Notes: a model not told the origin generated them from the sequence alone. 64,000 nucleotides of DNA from UBA11524 sp963590165 (GCA_963590165.1 CAVANO010000021.1:62001-126000), one strand, 5' to 3'; counted from the first letter of the stretch, positions 19,001 through 27,184 are shown. Made by a program: numbers and translations.

Positions 19001-19188
19001 CAGGTACACCTGCTCTCGCCGTCATCGGTAAAGACTACATCATATGCTTCGCCGTCCATCACCCGGCACGTCAGGCGGCGCGCACTTTTTTCAACAATAC
19101 GGACATGATCGTTTTGATACAGCCGTTCACCGCTGCGCGTTTCAACCTCGCCTGCAAGTACGCGCAATGTGTAGGGAACCTGAGTCAT
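16018..19188 (-). CDS. SNF2-family helicase with SWIM zinc finger
   Basis: A 1056-residue DNA-dependent ATPase. The SWIM finger is CTCPVYAETGACRH near residue 62 (CxCx(n)CxH). The SNF2 ATPase begins near residue 600 with LRPYQKRGFQWLM, Walker A DDMGLGKTVQ, the DEAQH box (ILDEAQH) and TGTPLENS; the C-terminal helicase domain has SLKAGGTGLNLTGA and DRAYRIGQTRKVEV. Such Firmicute proteins are thought to remodel protein-DNA or transcription complexes. ATG at 19188 has GGGAGGA well spaced; an upstream GTG at 19203 overlaps that site. It lies 104 bases after the VanY gene with no clear promoter, so it may be in that operon. Confidence 0.95.
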   Translation of the reverse strand: MTQVPYTLRVLAGEVETRSGERLYQNDHVRIVEKSARRLTCRVMDGEAYDVVFTDDGESRCTCPVYAETGACRHVVAAMLKCQDTGSMDDMVRRKAETAGPKLMAAMDRALPEEGTVHMEVRLSLEAVRDQLTPRIRICLLIGEERMYVVKSIPQLIDAMETLTPVEYGKGFVFYPEWMRFGAEQEKIIAIMRALCLAQKEAGTVLRGADQREMLLPEPFAEEILRALMNMPFRLKVGEKTVAVKPVRARRVPLHFCVSSDLHGLTVLAKFPKEFRPLLPSCAFALVGDSIVAVEEQQRSVLRVLYQEQLGGQCSFDYPVREAARVIGELVPFLKLTGLVEISDDLRRQLVQLPLVTKVYLDRAANGRDVLARVQFCYGDRTIDPFDETPAPENLQRSEKLLLRDAASERAVLDALGAAGFTVSKGHVFLTGQEAIFQFVSEGVSQLQAISEVYLSNDFKRITPRKPQFSGKMQLKGSALELTFTQDGEPAQEILAIMEALARRRRYFRLKDGSFLDLSALDEWQPLADSIFEAAQVEGADFVGAADDTIRLQAYRACYLQGLLERLGLPVEVDGETKQVVERLTNPEEFTEVQLPEGLSLRPYQKRGFQWLMDLDRLHMGGVLADDMGLGKTVQVIALLLATRQERQISLVVAPTTLTYNWLSELQRFAPSLSVMVLGGSAAQRASQIRHVREAQDVDVLITSYPLIRQDIDQLTTISFRFAILDEAQHIKNAGSKGAQAVRQLQAQTRFALTGTPLENSVGELWSIFNFVLPGYLLGYTAFLRRYQDGNDMEELRRRISPFLMRRLKKEVLTELPDKIESVFTAQMTPEQAKVYEATMRRLRQRVDTIVREKGFERGRTEVLAAITQLREICCHPQLVLDDYVGSSGKLDMLLDMLPEAIAKGRRILLFSAFTSMLKILRQELDNAGYETMYLDGDTPAQHRVEMAEQFNAGQGQIFLISLKAGGTGLNLTGADMVIHYDPWWNPATEDQATDRAYRIGQTRKVEVIRLVTHASIEEQVVALGQRKKALFDQLIQPGESMVGSLSAQEIMALFQ

Positions 19189-19292
19189 TCGCGATCCTCC
19201 CACCAGTCATTTCTGTTCTTGCGCCGTTTCCGATGGGAAAAGGCAAATGTTTTATATTCTCCGTTTTCTCTTGAATTCCTTCCATGATTCTG

Positions 19293-20420
19293 TTAAAGCG
19301 GCTGATTTTCTCCGCTCTGCTTGCGCTCAATGTATTCCTCGAGGCACTCACCGGTTTCGTGCATTTCCGTTGCCGCCTCTATGCCCACATAGCGAAAATG
19401 CCACGGTTCATTCGTGATGCCGGTGATATCCGTCTTGTCCGCCGGATAGCGCAGGATAAATCCCCATTCCCAGCAATGTTCCTCGAGCCATTTTGCCTGT
19501 TTCGTGCCGCCGAAGGACTTTCCCGGCACCGTGATATCAAACGCCAGCCCAGTATGGTGCTCGCTGCAGCCCGGCAGTGCGACAAGTTTCCCTGCCGCGC
19601 TCCGTGCCTGTGAGCCGCTCATACCCTGCTGGCGGTACTCATATACTTTTTCGTCATAGAGTTCCTGCTGATAGGCAACGCTTCGGTAGCCCGCGCTGAC
19701 CTGCCATGAATCAATACCTTCCGTCTGCGCCTGCGTGAGCATTGCAAGCAGCGCATCCACAGCGACCCGTGCACCCTGAATCTCGCTGCCCTTGATGGAC
19801 ACGATGGATGCATCACAGTAGTCGCGCATGTTGACCAGATCATCCGGCTCATAGTCATCCGGCAGCGGATGATCCTTATTGACAAGAATCGGTAGGCCTT
19901 CATCTTCTTCATCTGCCAGCAGAATCACAAGTTCCGTTGCCTCTTCCGTTGCTTCTGACACAGGTGCAGGCGTTTGGGTGGCATACGGCTCGGCGCTGTC
20001 GGAGTACAGAATTTCGCGTGTCTCTTCTCCGACGATGCCGTCCGCTGACAAGCCATGCTGACTCTGGAAGCGCTGCACAGCCTCCTTCGTTGCCGGTCCG
20101 AACTGACCGTCTGCCTCGCCCGACAGGTAGCCGAGTTCTTTCAGCCGTTCCTGCAGTGCGACGACCTCATCCCCTTGCGAGCCTGACCGCAGCACAGGCG
20201 CCGCAGTCGGCAGCGATGGGTCAATCGTCACCTGCATGACGTTGCCGAAGTCCGGCACAGGCGTCGGTGTGCGCTGCTGCTCGACTTTCACCTCGCCGTA
20301 AAGCTGAATTTCCCGAACAGCAAACACAATGACAGCGATTGCCAGCACAACAATCGCAATCATCTTAGCTATCTGCTTGCCGTTCATTTTCTTCCAGCCG
20401 TTCCTGTCCACCTTGCGCAC
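19293..20420 (-). CDS. D-alanyl-D-alanine carboxypeptidase, VanY type, with peptidoglycan-binding domain
   Basis: A protein of up to 375 residues. Order: short basic cytoplasmic start, one helix IAKMIAIVVLAIAVIVFAV, a peptidoglycan-binding type-1 domain (about residues 72-128; VVALQERLKELGYLSG and VQRFQSQHGLSADG), a linker, then a VanY metallopeptidase domain with SEHHTGLAFDI (Zn His and Asp) and EPWHFRYVG (second His). It trims stem-peptide D-Ala at the outer face. The start may be GTG 20420, the GTG three codons later (better spaced from GCAGGAG), or ATG 20387. It lies nine bases after the UbiB kinase stop, so the two are one operon. Confidence 0.92.
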   Translation of the reverse strand: MRKVDRNGWKKMNGKQIAKMIAIVVLAIAVIVFAVREIQLYGEVKVEQQRTPTPVPDFGNVMQVTIDPSLPTAAPVLRSGSQGDEVVALQERLKELGYLSGEADGQFGPATKEAVQRFQSQHGLSADGIVGEETREILYSDSAEPYATQTPAPVSEATEEATELVILLADEEDEGLPILVNKDHPLPDDYEPDDLVNMRDYCDASIVSIKGSEIQGARVAVDALLAMLTQAQTEGIDSWQVSAGYRSVAYQQELYDEKVYEYRQQGMSGSQARSAAGKLVALPGCSEHHTGLAFDITVPGKSFGGTKQAKWLEEHCWEWGFILRYPADKTDITGITNEPWHFRYVGIEAATEMHETGECLEEYIERKQSGENQPL

Positions 20421-20429
20421 CTCTCCTGC

Positions 20430-22064
20430 TTATTTGTCCTTTTTCTCCGGCCAAAGCGCCAGCGCCGCCGCCGCAAGCGCCAGCACGAAGCAGATCTCGC
20501 TGATGACGGACAATCCGAAAAGCATCGTACCAGAATCAACCGCTGCACCGCCAAAAATCATCAATCCGAGCGACAACAGCAGCAAACACACCCGCCGAAC
20601 CGACTGCAGCACAAGTTGCCGGACATCCTCGCCTGCATGATGCTCAATGCCCAGATTCGCATCACCCTTGAGCCCGATGCGCAGGATATCTGCCAGCAAC
20701 GACGGAATTTCGAGCGACTTCTGGCTGCTTTCATAAATTGCGCGGATGTCCTGTGCGAGCAGATTCTGCCAATCGACATTGGAAAACAGCTCGCTGCCGA
20801 TATGAGAGGACACAATCTGCATCACGTTGATGGACGGGCTGAGATCCGCCAGCACGCCCTCAATCGTCGCCAGACCGCGCGCAAGCATGGTCAGGCTGGC
20901 AGGCATGGCGACATTATTGGTTTTCATAACCGCCGTCATCTGTTCAAACACCTCGGCAATATCGATCGAGCCGAGATCCGCCGAACCGTACCGGTCAAGC
21001 ATCGCCTCAATGTCCCGATAGAGCTTGCGCTTATCCGGCTCGCCCTTGAACTGCCCAAGCGCCAGCACCGCATCGCGCACCATCGTAATATCGCCGCGTG
21101 CAACACCCGTGATGGCATGCCCGATCATCCGGCGCTGCTTTTCGTTCAGCGTACCCATCATGCCCATGTCAAGCCAGACGATTTTGCCGTCACGGATGCG
21201 AATGTTGCCCGGATGCGGATCTGCATGGAAGAAGCCGTCATCGATAATCTGCTTGACGTAGTTGTCCGCCAGCTTCGCGCCGATTTCCGCCGGATCATAG
21301 CCTGCCTCGGTCAGCTTGTCGCCCTCATCGATGCCCATGCCGTCAATGCGTTCCATCACGAGGACGTTACCGGTCGTGTACGTGCGGTAAAGCAGCGGCG
21401 AGGTGACAAACGCCACATCCTGATTGAGCGTGCGGAACTTCTCGAGGTTCGATGCCTCTGTCTGGAAATTCATTTCCTCCTGCGCCACGACCCACATTTC
21501 ATCCAGCACCTGATTGAAGTCAACCAAACTGCCGGCCGGCGTATACTTGAGGATTTTGCACGCCTGCTTGAGCAGAATGATATCGCGGCTCATCATCTGA
21601 TGGATGCCTTCGCGCTGTACCTTGACCACGACACGTTCGCCGGATTTGAGCACCGCCGCATGCGCCTGCGCAATGGATGCGCTGCCCAGTGCTTTCTCAT
21701 CAAACTCCGTGAACACTTCCTCCAACGGGCAGCCGTACGCACCTTCGACAATTGCCCTAACCTGATCGAATTGCATCGGTGCAACGTTGGAGCGGAGCTT
21801 CTTGAGCGCTTCGCAGTATTCCTTCGGCAGAATGTCCGACCGCATGGACAGAATCTGTCCCAGCTTGATGAAGGTCGGGCCGAGATCTTCAATCATGGCG
21901 CAGAGCTTTTCGGGCGTCACGCCGTGCAGAATATCATATTTGCGGACAACCTCAACAATTTCATGCAGTCTGGCACGGTTCTGTGCAATCGACCGCTCTC
22001 GTGCGGCACTGGTCATTCCTTGAGGCTGTCCGGCTGCTTCCGGCTTCTGCTCCTGATTCGTCAT
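20430..22064 (-). CDS. ABC1/AarF/UbiB-family atypical kinase
   Basis: A 544-residue protein. The family signature KLGQILSMRSDILP is at about residue 73, followed by a nucleotide-loop region with KVQREGI, the catalytic region ADPHPGNIRI and the metal-binding VWLDMGMMG. Two helices form the C-terminus (VCLLLLSLGLMIFGGAAVD; FVLALAAAALALW). UbiB proteins support isoprenoid lipid synthesis in respiring bacteria; the role in anaerobic clostridia is not settled. ATG at 22064 follows AAGGAG; a longer frame to 22178 runs into the upstream gene. Ten bases separate it from the phasin-like gene, a common pairing. Confidence 0.92.
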   Translation of the reverse strand: MTNQEQKPEAAGQPQGMTSAARERSIAQNRARLHEIVEVVRKYDILHGVTPEKLCAMIEDLGPTFIKLGQILSMRSDILPKEYCEALKKLRSNVAPMQFDQVRAIVEGAYGCPLEEVFTEFDEKALGSASIAQAHAAVLKSGERVVVKVQREGIHQMMSRDIILLKQACKILKYTPAGSLVDFNQVLDEMWVVAQEEMNFQTEASNLEKFRTLNQDVAFVTSPLLYRTYTTGNVLVMERIDGMGIDEGDKLTEAGYDPAEIGAKLADNYVKQIIDDGFFHADPHPGNIRIRDGKIVWLDMGMMGTLNEKQRRMIGHAITGVARGDITMVRDAVLALGQFKGEPDKRKLYRDIEAMLDRYGSADLGSIDIAEVFEQMTAVMKTNNVAMPASLTMLARGLATIEGVLADLSPSINVMQIVSSHIGSELFSNVDWQNLLAQDIRAIYESSQKSLEIPSLLADILRIGLKGDANLGIEHHAGEDVRQLVLQSVRRVCLLLLSLGLMIFGGAAVDSGTMLFGLSVISEICFVLALAAAALALWPEKKDK

Positions 22065-22074
22065 AACGGTCTCC

Positions 22075-22395
22075 TTATGCCTGTTCGTTCGGTTCGTCCT
22101 GCTTTGCCTGCTCCTCGCGGTCAGCAATACGCTGCTTGAGCTGTGCAAGCTGCTCATCGGACAGTAGGTCAACGACACCGATCAGCTTGTCCGTCGGAAT
22201 TTCAGGCGCATTTTCGCGGATGGCATCCTTGATGTTATGCTTCAGTTCTTCATTGAGCACCTTGCCCTGGTCGACCGTCAGTTCACCCTTTTTGACGAGG
22301 TCATCAAGGATTTCCGTTCCCTTTTCTTTCGTCACAACAGCGGCACCGATGCCGGCAAGAATCAGCTTGCGCAGGTTTTCTCCAAGATCCATCAT
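22075..22395 (-). CDS. Phasin-like small coiled-coil protein
   Basis: A 106-residue, highly charged, helical protein (MMDLGENLRKLILAGIGAAV, then KEKGTEILDDLVKKGELT). The N-terminal hydrophobic stretch followed by a helix-turn-helix-like 'KGEL' segment resembles small phasin-family proteins of Firmicutes that sit before UbiB kinases. Start ATG 22395 follows AAGGAG by ten bases (an adjacent ATG at 22392 is also possible). A TATAAT-like -10 sits at plus 22458-22463, with a GC-rich hairpin (GCCGAAGCA / TTCTCCGGC) in the leader. Confidence 0.75.
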   Translation of the reverse strand: MMDLGENLRKLILAGIGAAVVTKEKGTEILDDLVKKGELTVDQGKVLNEELKHNIKDAIRENAPEIPTDKLIGVVDLLSDEQLAQLKQRIADREEQAKQDEPNEQA

Positions 22396-22485
22396 CGTTA
22401 ACAATCTCCTTCCCATTTCCGGGTAATTTGCCGAAGCATTTGCTTCTCCGGCAGATAATTATAACGCCGCATTATGAACACAGCA

Positions 22486-23244
22486 TTACATAAAAAGCTT
22501 TTCCAGCTCCTCATACTTCTCGTGCGTAATCAGCGCATCCTGCGCAATCCCCTGCAGATGCACCACATACGTCCACCGTCCGTAAGGCGTGATGCTTCGG
22601 ATCTGATTGAGGTTGACAATGTAGCTTTTATGGCAGCGAAAGAACAGATTCGGATCGAGCCTTGCTTCCGTGTCAGAGAGTGAATCGGACGTGATATACC
22701 TTTCACCGTTCAGCGTATAAAAAGCCGTTGCACGGTCTTCGCGCTGAATCAGTACGATGTCCTCTGCCCTGAGGAAGGCAACGCCATCCTTATGGTGCAA
22801 CATGATGCGACCTGCTGCGATTTTCTTCGGCGGATGCACAGGCGGAAGCGGTGTATCCCCTTCCGTCTGATGGCAGATGCGCTTTTTTGCCTTTTCGAGC
22901 GTTTGCATCACGCGTTCCTTTTTGAACGGCTTGAGCAGATAGTCAAATGCGTATACTTCAAACGCATCACTCATGTATTCTTCATGCGCAGTCGCAAAAA
23001 TCATAACGATTGATGGGTTCATGTCCTGTATAATTCTTGCGCACTCCACGCCCGTCTTTTCCGGCATTTCAACATCAAGGAACACCAGCTGCGGTTTTTT
23101 GTTTTCGACAAGTTGCAGCAGCTGCGCACCATCCGCCGCCTCACCGACAATCTCGAATCCATCGGCGCGACTGATCAGCATGTGCTCAATGCGGCGCATG
23201 TCCGCGTTGTCATCCGCAATCACGACACGTACAGGTGCTTCCAT
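22486..23244 (-). CDS. LytTR-family response regulator
   Basis: A 252-residue response regulator. The receiver domain has acidic residues DD near residue 11, the phosphorylation Asp in LVFLDVEMP and the conserved Lys in YLLKPFKK. The C-terminal LytTR DNA-binding domain follows (EDIVLIQREDRATAFYTLNG; FFRCHKSYIVNLNQI). LytTR regulators usually control surface, autolysin or peptide-system genes. No histidine kinase is adjacent, so its partner is elsewhere or absent. It is upstream of the phasin/UbiB/VanY genes on the same strand, 90 bases away. Confidence 0.93.
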   Translation of the reverse strand: MEAPVRVVIADDNADMRRIEHMLISRADGFEIVGEAADGAQLLQLVENKKPQLVFLDVEMPEKTGVECARIIQDMNPSIVMIFATAHEEYMSDAFEVYAFDYLLKPFKKERVMQTLEKAKKRICHQTEGDTPLPPVHPPKKIAAGRIMLHHKDGVAFLRAEDIVLIQREDRATAFYTLNGERYITSDSLSDTEARLDPNLFFRCHKSYIVNLNQIRSITPYGRWTYVVHLQGIAQDALITHEKYEELEKLFM

Positions 23245-23269
23245 CGTTCCGTTCCTTTCTGCACAATGT

Positions 23270-23298
23270 CCCCTCCACCGTATTTCGCGATGGAGGGG
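23270..23298 (-). terminator. Hairpin after the FloA operon
   Basis: A perfect 8-bp inverted repeat (CCCCTCCA / TGGAGGGG) with a 13-base loop between the FloA-operon end and the LytTR gene. It lacks a T-run, so termination is only possible, not shown. Confidence 0.45.
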
Positions 23299-23308
23299 TT
23301 CCTGATAT

Positions 23309-23866
23309 TCAACGCCGTCTGCGATCGCAGGGACGCGTCAAAATCTCCTGCATGACGACCGCTTGCACGAGCGCATTCGGGCTGAAATCCAGCTGAAATC
23401 CGTTGTCCGGCTGTTGCTCCGGCACATTTCTGCGATTCCGGTCAGCCGGATGGAGCATTTCCTCATGGCACGAATCCAGCCCCTCAGGGCTATCGTAGTT
23501 GAGGCTGCCCTGCAAACCGCCATCCACAGGACAGGGTTCAGCCGTATGAACGTGCACCTTCGGATGCGTGGCTTTCGGCTTCGTCTGTGGGGGAAAATCC
23601 TGTTTGTCAATCATCGGCACAAGATCCGGCTGCATCGGCTTGATGCTCGGCTTCGCAGGCTGAATAGCATTTTCATGTTCCTCCTGCGTTTCTTCCTCGA
23701 AGTATTCTTCTTCATCAAGGCTTTCGTCTTTCTCGAAGTTCTCCGCAGGTTTGATCGGCCGATTCATCGGCTGACGTCTTGCCGCCCGCCGCTTCTTTTT
23801 TGCTTTTCCGTTGACATTCACAATCACGGCAATCAGCAGGATAATCAGCCAAACTGCAAATTCCAC
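23309..23866 (-). CDS. Small membrane-anchored protein of unknown function, FloA operon
   Basis: A 185-residue protein: one N-terminal helix (FAVWLIILLIAVIVNV), a very basic stretch (KAKKKRRAARRQ), a long acidic and Pro-rich disordered middle (DESLDEEEYFEEETQEE), and a short hydrophobic C-terminal motif PNALVQAVVMQEILTRP. The arrangement suggests an anchor, a flexible tether and a binding peptide facing the cytoplasm. I do not recognise a named family. It is the third gene after NfeD and FloA with a 39-base gap, so it probably works with the flotillin scaffold (inference). Confidence 0.75.
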   Translation of the reverse strand: MEFAVWLIILLIAVIVNVNGKAKKKRRAARRQPMNRPIKPAENFEKDESLDEEEYFEEETQEEHENAIQPAKPSIKPMQPDLVPMIDKQDFPPQTKPKATHPKVHVHTAEPCPVDGGLQGSLNYDSPEGLDSCHEEMLHPADRNRRNVPEQQPDNGFQLDFSPNALVQAVVMQEILTRPCDRRRR

Positions 23867-23905
23867 GCTCTTCCTCCTTTCAGCACATCTGAGCAGGGAT
23901 GAGCA

Positions 23906-24901
23906 TTACTTCTTTTCCGGCATATGCGGCGCGCTCTGCTGGGGTGCACTTGCCTTGGCGATGGAATCGCGCATAGACGTATCCGCGATGGTGTTCTGCA
24001 TCTGATAGTAGTCCATCACGCCGAGTTTGCCTTCCCGCAGTGCAGCAGCCATTGCCTTCGGGACTTCTGCCTCTGCCTCGACAACCTTCGCGCGCATCTC
24101 CTGCACGGCAGCCTTCATTTCCTGCTCGCGGGCAACCGCCATGGCACGGCGTTCCTCCGCCTTTGCCTGCGCGACGCGGCGGTCGGATTCCGCCTGATCC
24201 ATCATCAGCTGCGCGCCGATGTTGCGGCCGACATCCACATCTGCGATGTCGATAGACAGAATTTCATAAGCGGTGCCTGCATCAAGACCCTTGGCAAGCA
24301 CAGTACGCGAAATCAAGTCAGGATTTTCCAGCACCTGCTTATGCGTTTCCGCTGAGCCGACCGTCGTAACAATGCCTTCGCCGACACGCGCGATGACGGT
24401 TTCCTCGCCTGCGCCGCCGACAAGACGGTCGATGTTCGTGCGCACAGTCACGCGAGCCTTTGCGCGCAGCTCAATGCCATCCTTCGCGATGGCAGCGACA
24501 ACCGGCGTCTCGATGACCTTCGGCGTAACGGACATCTGCACGGCCTCGAACACATTGCGGCCTGCAAGGTCAATCGCACATGCCTTTTCAAACACCATGG
24601 GAATGTTGGCACGCTGTGCAGCAATCAGCGCGTTGATGACGCGGTCAACATTGCCGCCTGCGAGGAAGTGCGTTTCAAGCTGGGAGATGTTCAGTCCGAG
24701 ACCTGCCTTGTTCGCCTTGATAAGCGGCTGAACGAGGCGGCGCGGCTGAATATGACGGATCTTCATACCGACAAGTGCGCCCATCGATACATGAACTCCG
24801 CTGGACAATGCTGAAATCCACAGTCCCAGCGGAACGAAGGAGAGGAACACAATGACAAGAATAAAAGCCGCCACAATGATCGCAAGAATCGTAATATCCA
24901 T
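23906..24901 (-). CDS. floA: Flotillin-like protein FloA
   Basis: A 331-residue membrane scaffold protein. One N-terminal hairpin helix (ITILAIIVAAFILVIVFLSFVPL), a PHB/SPFH-like domain (about 40-240; SVTPKVIETPVVAAIAKDGIEL, GEGIVTTVGSA), then a long Ala/Glu coiled coil (AKAEERRAMAVAREQEMKAA) and a short C-terminal tail. Length and sequence match Bacillus FloA (YqfA), which organises membrane microdomains. Adjacent NfeD upstream (21-base gap) is the usual partner. Confidence 0.96.
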   Translation of the reverse strand: MDITILAIIVAAFILVIVFLSFVPLGLWISALSSGVHVSMGALVGMKIRHIQPRRLVQPLIKANKAGLGLNISQLETHFLAGGNVDRVINALIAAQRANIPMVFEKACAIDLAGRNVFEAVQMSVTPKVIETPVVAAIAKDGIELRAKARVTVRTNIDRLVGGAGEETVIARVGEGIVTTVGSAETHKQVLENPDLISRTVLAKGLDAGTAYEILSIDIADVDVGRNIGAQLMMDQAESDRRVAQAKAEERRAMAVAREQEMKAAVQEMRAKVVEAEAEVPKAMAAALREGKLGVMDYYQMQNTIADTSMRDSIAKASAPQQSAPHMPEKK

Positions 24902-24922
24902 GAAAGCAACCTCCTATATTTG

Positions 24923-25426
24923 TCAAATTCTGACCACGACGATTTTGGAGCCCTCGATTTTGTCAATCCGGATGCTTGTGCCGGATTCGATAAATTCGCC
25001 GTCGCTGACCACATTCAGCTTCACGCCATCGAATTCACCCATGCCTGTCGGACGGAGCGGTGTTGTCGCCGTGCCTTCCTTGCCGAGAAACTCCTGCATG
25101 TCCTCTGCTGAGCGGTAACCTGCCTCGTTGTCCTCAACGTGGCTGTTCACCAAACTGCTCCGGCTAAGTTTCCCTTTTGTCAGCGACCGCAGCGATGTCG
25201 AAATGGCAACCGCCAGCACTGCCAGCACAATCAGCAGCATGCCAAGCGCTGCCATTGCACCGTGACTCGTGTAAATCAGCACCAGTGCGGCAATCTCCAG
25301 CGCAATACCGCTAATGCCGGCAATGCCGAAACCAGGCATCAGTGCTTCAGCGATGAGCAGCCCTGTACCCAGCACGAAGCAGATGATGATTGGCAGATTC
25401 GTGACGATGAATTCCGTTACTGCCAT
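24923..25426 (-). CDS. NfeD-family membrane protein
   Basis: A 167-residue short-type NfeD protein: three to four helices in the first 80 residues (IICFVLGTGLLIAEALMP; LEIAALVLIYTSHGA; ALGMLLIVLAVLAVAIS) and a C-terminal OB-fold domain with FLGKEGTATTPLRPTG and GEFIESGTSIRID. NfeD proteins act with flotillins in membrane microdomains. ATG 25426 is used because AAAGGAG is eight bases ahead; the ATG at 25432 is too close to it. Promoter at 25465-25493. Confidence 0.92.
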   Translation of the reverse strand: MAVTEFIVTNLPIIICFVLGTGLLIAEALMPGFGIAGISGIALEIAALVLIYTSHGAMAALGMLLIVLAVLAVAISTSLRSLTKGKLSRSSLVNSHVEDNEAGYRSAEDMQEFLGKEGTATTPLRPTGMGEFDGVKLNVVSDGEFIESGTSIRIDKIEGSKIVVVRI

Positions 25427-25464
25427 GTGCATTTCTCCTTTCCGTTTTGTTTGCTTCCAAATCC

Positions 25465-25493
25465 AGTATAGCAGCTTTTCGGCTGATTGCCAG
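25465..25493 (-). promoter_or_regulatory. Promoter of the NfeD-FloA operon
   Basis: On the minus strand CTGGCA (plus 25488-25493) and TATACT (plus 25465-25470) with a 17-base spacer. Confidence 0.6.
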
Positions 25494-25535
25494 CGTTTTT
25501 GTCTGAAAGATACATCTGCGCGCCTGAATTGTCAT

Positions 25536-26123
25536 TCACGATTCGAGTACACGCTTCAAAGCTGCCAAATCCGCCCGATAAACATCCTTAAGCTTCTGAT
25601 TATAGATGATGGATGCCGGATGATACAGCGGAAATAGCTGAATTTCTGCATTTCCTGCGCGGCATGTCAAGCGTTGTCCGTGACATTCGCCGATCGTTGC
25701 TTTCCTGCCGAGGATGGCATGTAGCGCCGTGTTGCCGAGTGTCACAACATATTTCGGCTGAACAAGCGCAATTTCCGCCAGCAGATACGGCACAAAGCGC
25801 TGCAATTCATCCTCATTCGGCGTGCGGTTCGACGTTCTGCCCTTTTCGCTCGTTTTTGTCGGGCGGATTTTGACCGTGTTTGTGATATAGATATCCTCGC
25901 GGTTAAGTTCAAGCACATGAAGAAATTCATCAAGATTTTTGCCTGCCTTACCCACGAACGGTCGTCCCTGACGATCTTCCTGCTCACCCGGTGCTTCGCC
26001 GATGAGCATCACGCATGGCTGATGCGCCTGTCCTTCGCCCAGCACAAGCGTCTTGCACGCTATCGCCGCTTCAGGCGTGAACGTCTGCCGCAGCAGTTCA
26101 TTGAGCTGCTCAATCGTCTGCAC
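25536..26123 (-). CDS. Uracil-DNA glycosylase, family-4-like, lacking Fe-S cysteines
   Basis: A 195-residue protein with the family-4 glycosylase motif GEAPGEQEDRQGRPFVGKAGK at residue 41-61 (catalytic loop and product-binding region), TNTVKIRP, VVTLGNTALHAILG and LYHPASIIYN. Family-4 enzymes excise uracil and carry a 4Fe-4S cluster bound by four Cys. Here the usual KCRP is KIRP, the second distal Cys is replaced in RFVPYL, and the N-terminal pair is reduced to one Cys. The GTG start follows AGAGGAG by nine bases. Six-base gap after RNase Z. Confidence 0.85.
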   Translation of the reverse strand: MQTIEQLNELLRQTFTPEAAIACKTLVLGEGQAHQPCVMLIGEAPGEQEDRQGRPFVGKAGKNLDEFLHVLELNREDIYITNTVKIRPTKTSEKGRTSNRTPNEDELQRFVPYLLAEIALVQPKYVVTLGNTALHAILGRKATIGECHGQRLTCRAGNAEIQLFPLYHPASIIYNQKLKDVYRADLAALKRVLES

Positions 26124-26129
26124 GGCGAA

Positions 26130-27050
26130 TCACTCCTCTCTGCTTTCCGCGTACCGCAATGTCATGGTCATGCCGTCCGTCGCGCATTGCGTATCAGGAA
26201 AGATTGCCTGCGCGTTCGGCAGAAACTCCTCCGGTGTCTCGATTGAAGTGGAAAAGTGCGTCAGCAGCAATCGTTTCGTACCGGCATCCCGTGCCAGCGC
26301 CGCCGCTTCCCGAAACAGCATGTGATGATTCTTGTATGCCAGCGGCAGCTTTTCCTCCGCACCGTACATGCCTTCCAGAATCATCAAGTCGCTTTCCTGT
26401 CCAAGGCGCACAATCGCCGGAACAGGGCGCGTATCGGTTGCGTACAGAAATTTGATACCTTTTCTCGGTGCACCGAGTACCTGATTCGGCTCATACGTCA
26501 CGCCATCGAGCTCTGCCGTCTGCCCCTGCTGCAGAATCCGCCACAGCTTGACCGGTATGTTCTGTGCTCTTGCACGCATCGCATCAAACTGAGCCGGACG
26601 CGCCAGCGAAAAGCAATAGCCCAGGCACGGCATCTCATGGCGCAGCGCAAATGGCGTAATATCCAGACCGATGACGGAAAAAGGCGACAAATCGTCCGTG
26701 ATTTCATGGAGTACAATCGGATACGACAGCACCGGCGCAATGACACGCAGCCCATTCACAATCCGCTCCAGCCCTGCCGGACCGTAGATATGCAGTGGCT
26801 CCGTCCTGCCCGCCTTCGTGATCGCAAGCAGCATGCCCGGCAGTCCCGAACAGTGGTCGGCATGGTAGTGCGTCAGCAGCAGCGCATCAATGCGTAACAT
26901 TCCCCACGACAGCTTCTGCACGGCAATCTGCGTGCCCTCGCCGCAGTCCACCAGCAGCGACCTGCCGTTTACTCGCACATAGAGGCTTGCCAGCGCACGA
27001 TCCGGCAGCGGCATCGTACCGCCTGTTCCCAGAATGCATAAATCAATCAC
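26130..27050 (-). CDS. rnz: Ribonuclease Z
   Basis: A 306-residue metallo-beta-lactamase-fold enzyme that trims tRNA 3' ends. The N-terminus IDLCILGTGGTMPLPDRALAS is typical, the metal motif is THYHADHCSGLPG (HxHxDH), and ATDTRPV and THFSTS carry later ligands. The GTG at 27050 is preferred: AGGAGG (27058-27063) is seven bases before it, whereas the ATG at 27056 is only one base away; a longer open frame to 27167 is not supported. It is cotranscribed with the uracil-DNA glycosylase. Confidence 0.92.
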   Translation of the reverse strand: MIDLCILGTGGTMPLPDRALASLYVRVNGRSLLVDCGEGTQIAVQKLSWGMLRIDALLLTHYHADHCSGLPGMLLAITKAGRTEPLHIYGPAGLERIVNGLRVIAPVLSYPIVLHEITDDLSPFSVIGLDITPFALRHEMPCLGYCFSLARPAQFDAMRARAQNIPVKLWRILQQGQTAELDGVTYEPNQVLGAPRKGIKFLYATDTRPVPAIVRLGQESDLMILEGMYGAEEKLPLAYKNHHMLFREAAALARDAGTKRLLLTHFSTSIETPEEFLPNAQAIFPDTQCATDGMTMTLRYAESREE

Positions 27051-27148
27051 CGGCATGCCTCCTTTTGCCCATTCTTGCCGAATACTCCCTTTGGTTATTT
27101 CGCCGCGTGTTCTGAAAACTCCTGCCGGATTCGCCGAATCAACGCAAA

Positions 27149-27184
27149 TACGGCTCCCCTGCCGCACTTGACAGGGAAGCCGTA
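27149..27184 (-). terminator. Possible terminator after trpS
   Basis: Inverted repeat TACGGCT-CCCTG / CAGGG-AGCCGTA with one mismatch each side and a 10-base loop, ten bases after the trpS stop. The following T-run is short, so termination is probable rather than certain. Confidence 0.6.

Noticed and set aside
17908..19287. 459-codon plus-strand frame inside the SNF2 gene
   Set aside because: Shadow of the helicase gene; no domain and odd His/Arg/Gln composition.
20616..22139. 507-codon plus-strand frame inside the UbiB gene
   Set aside because: Antisense shadow; no motif and no ribosome site.
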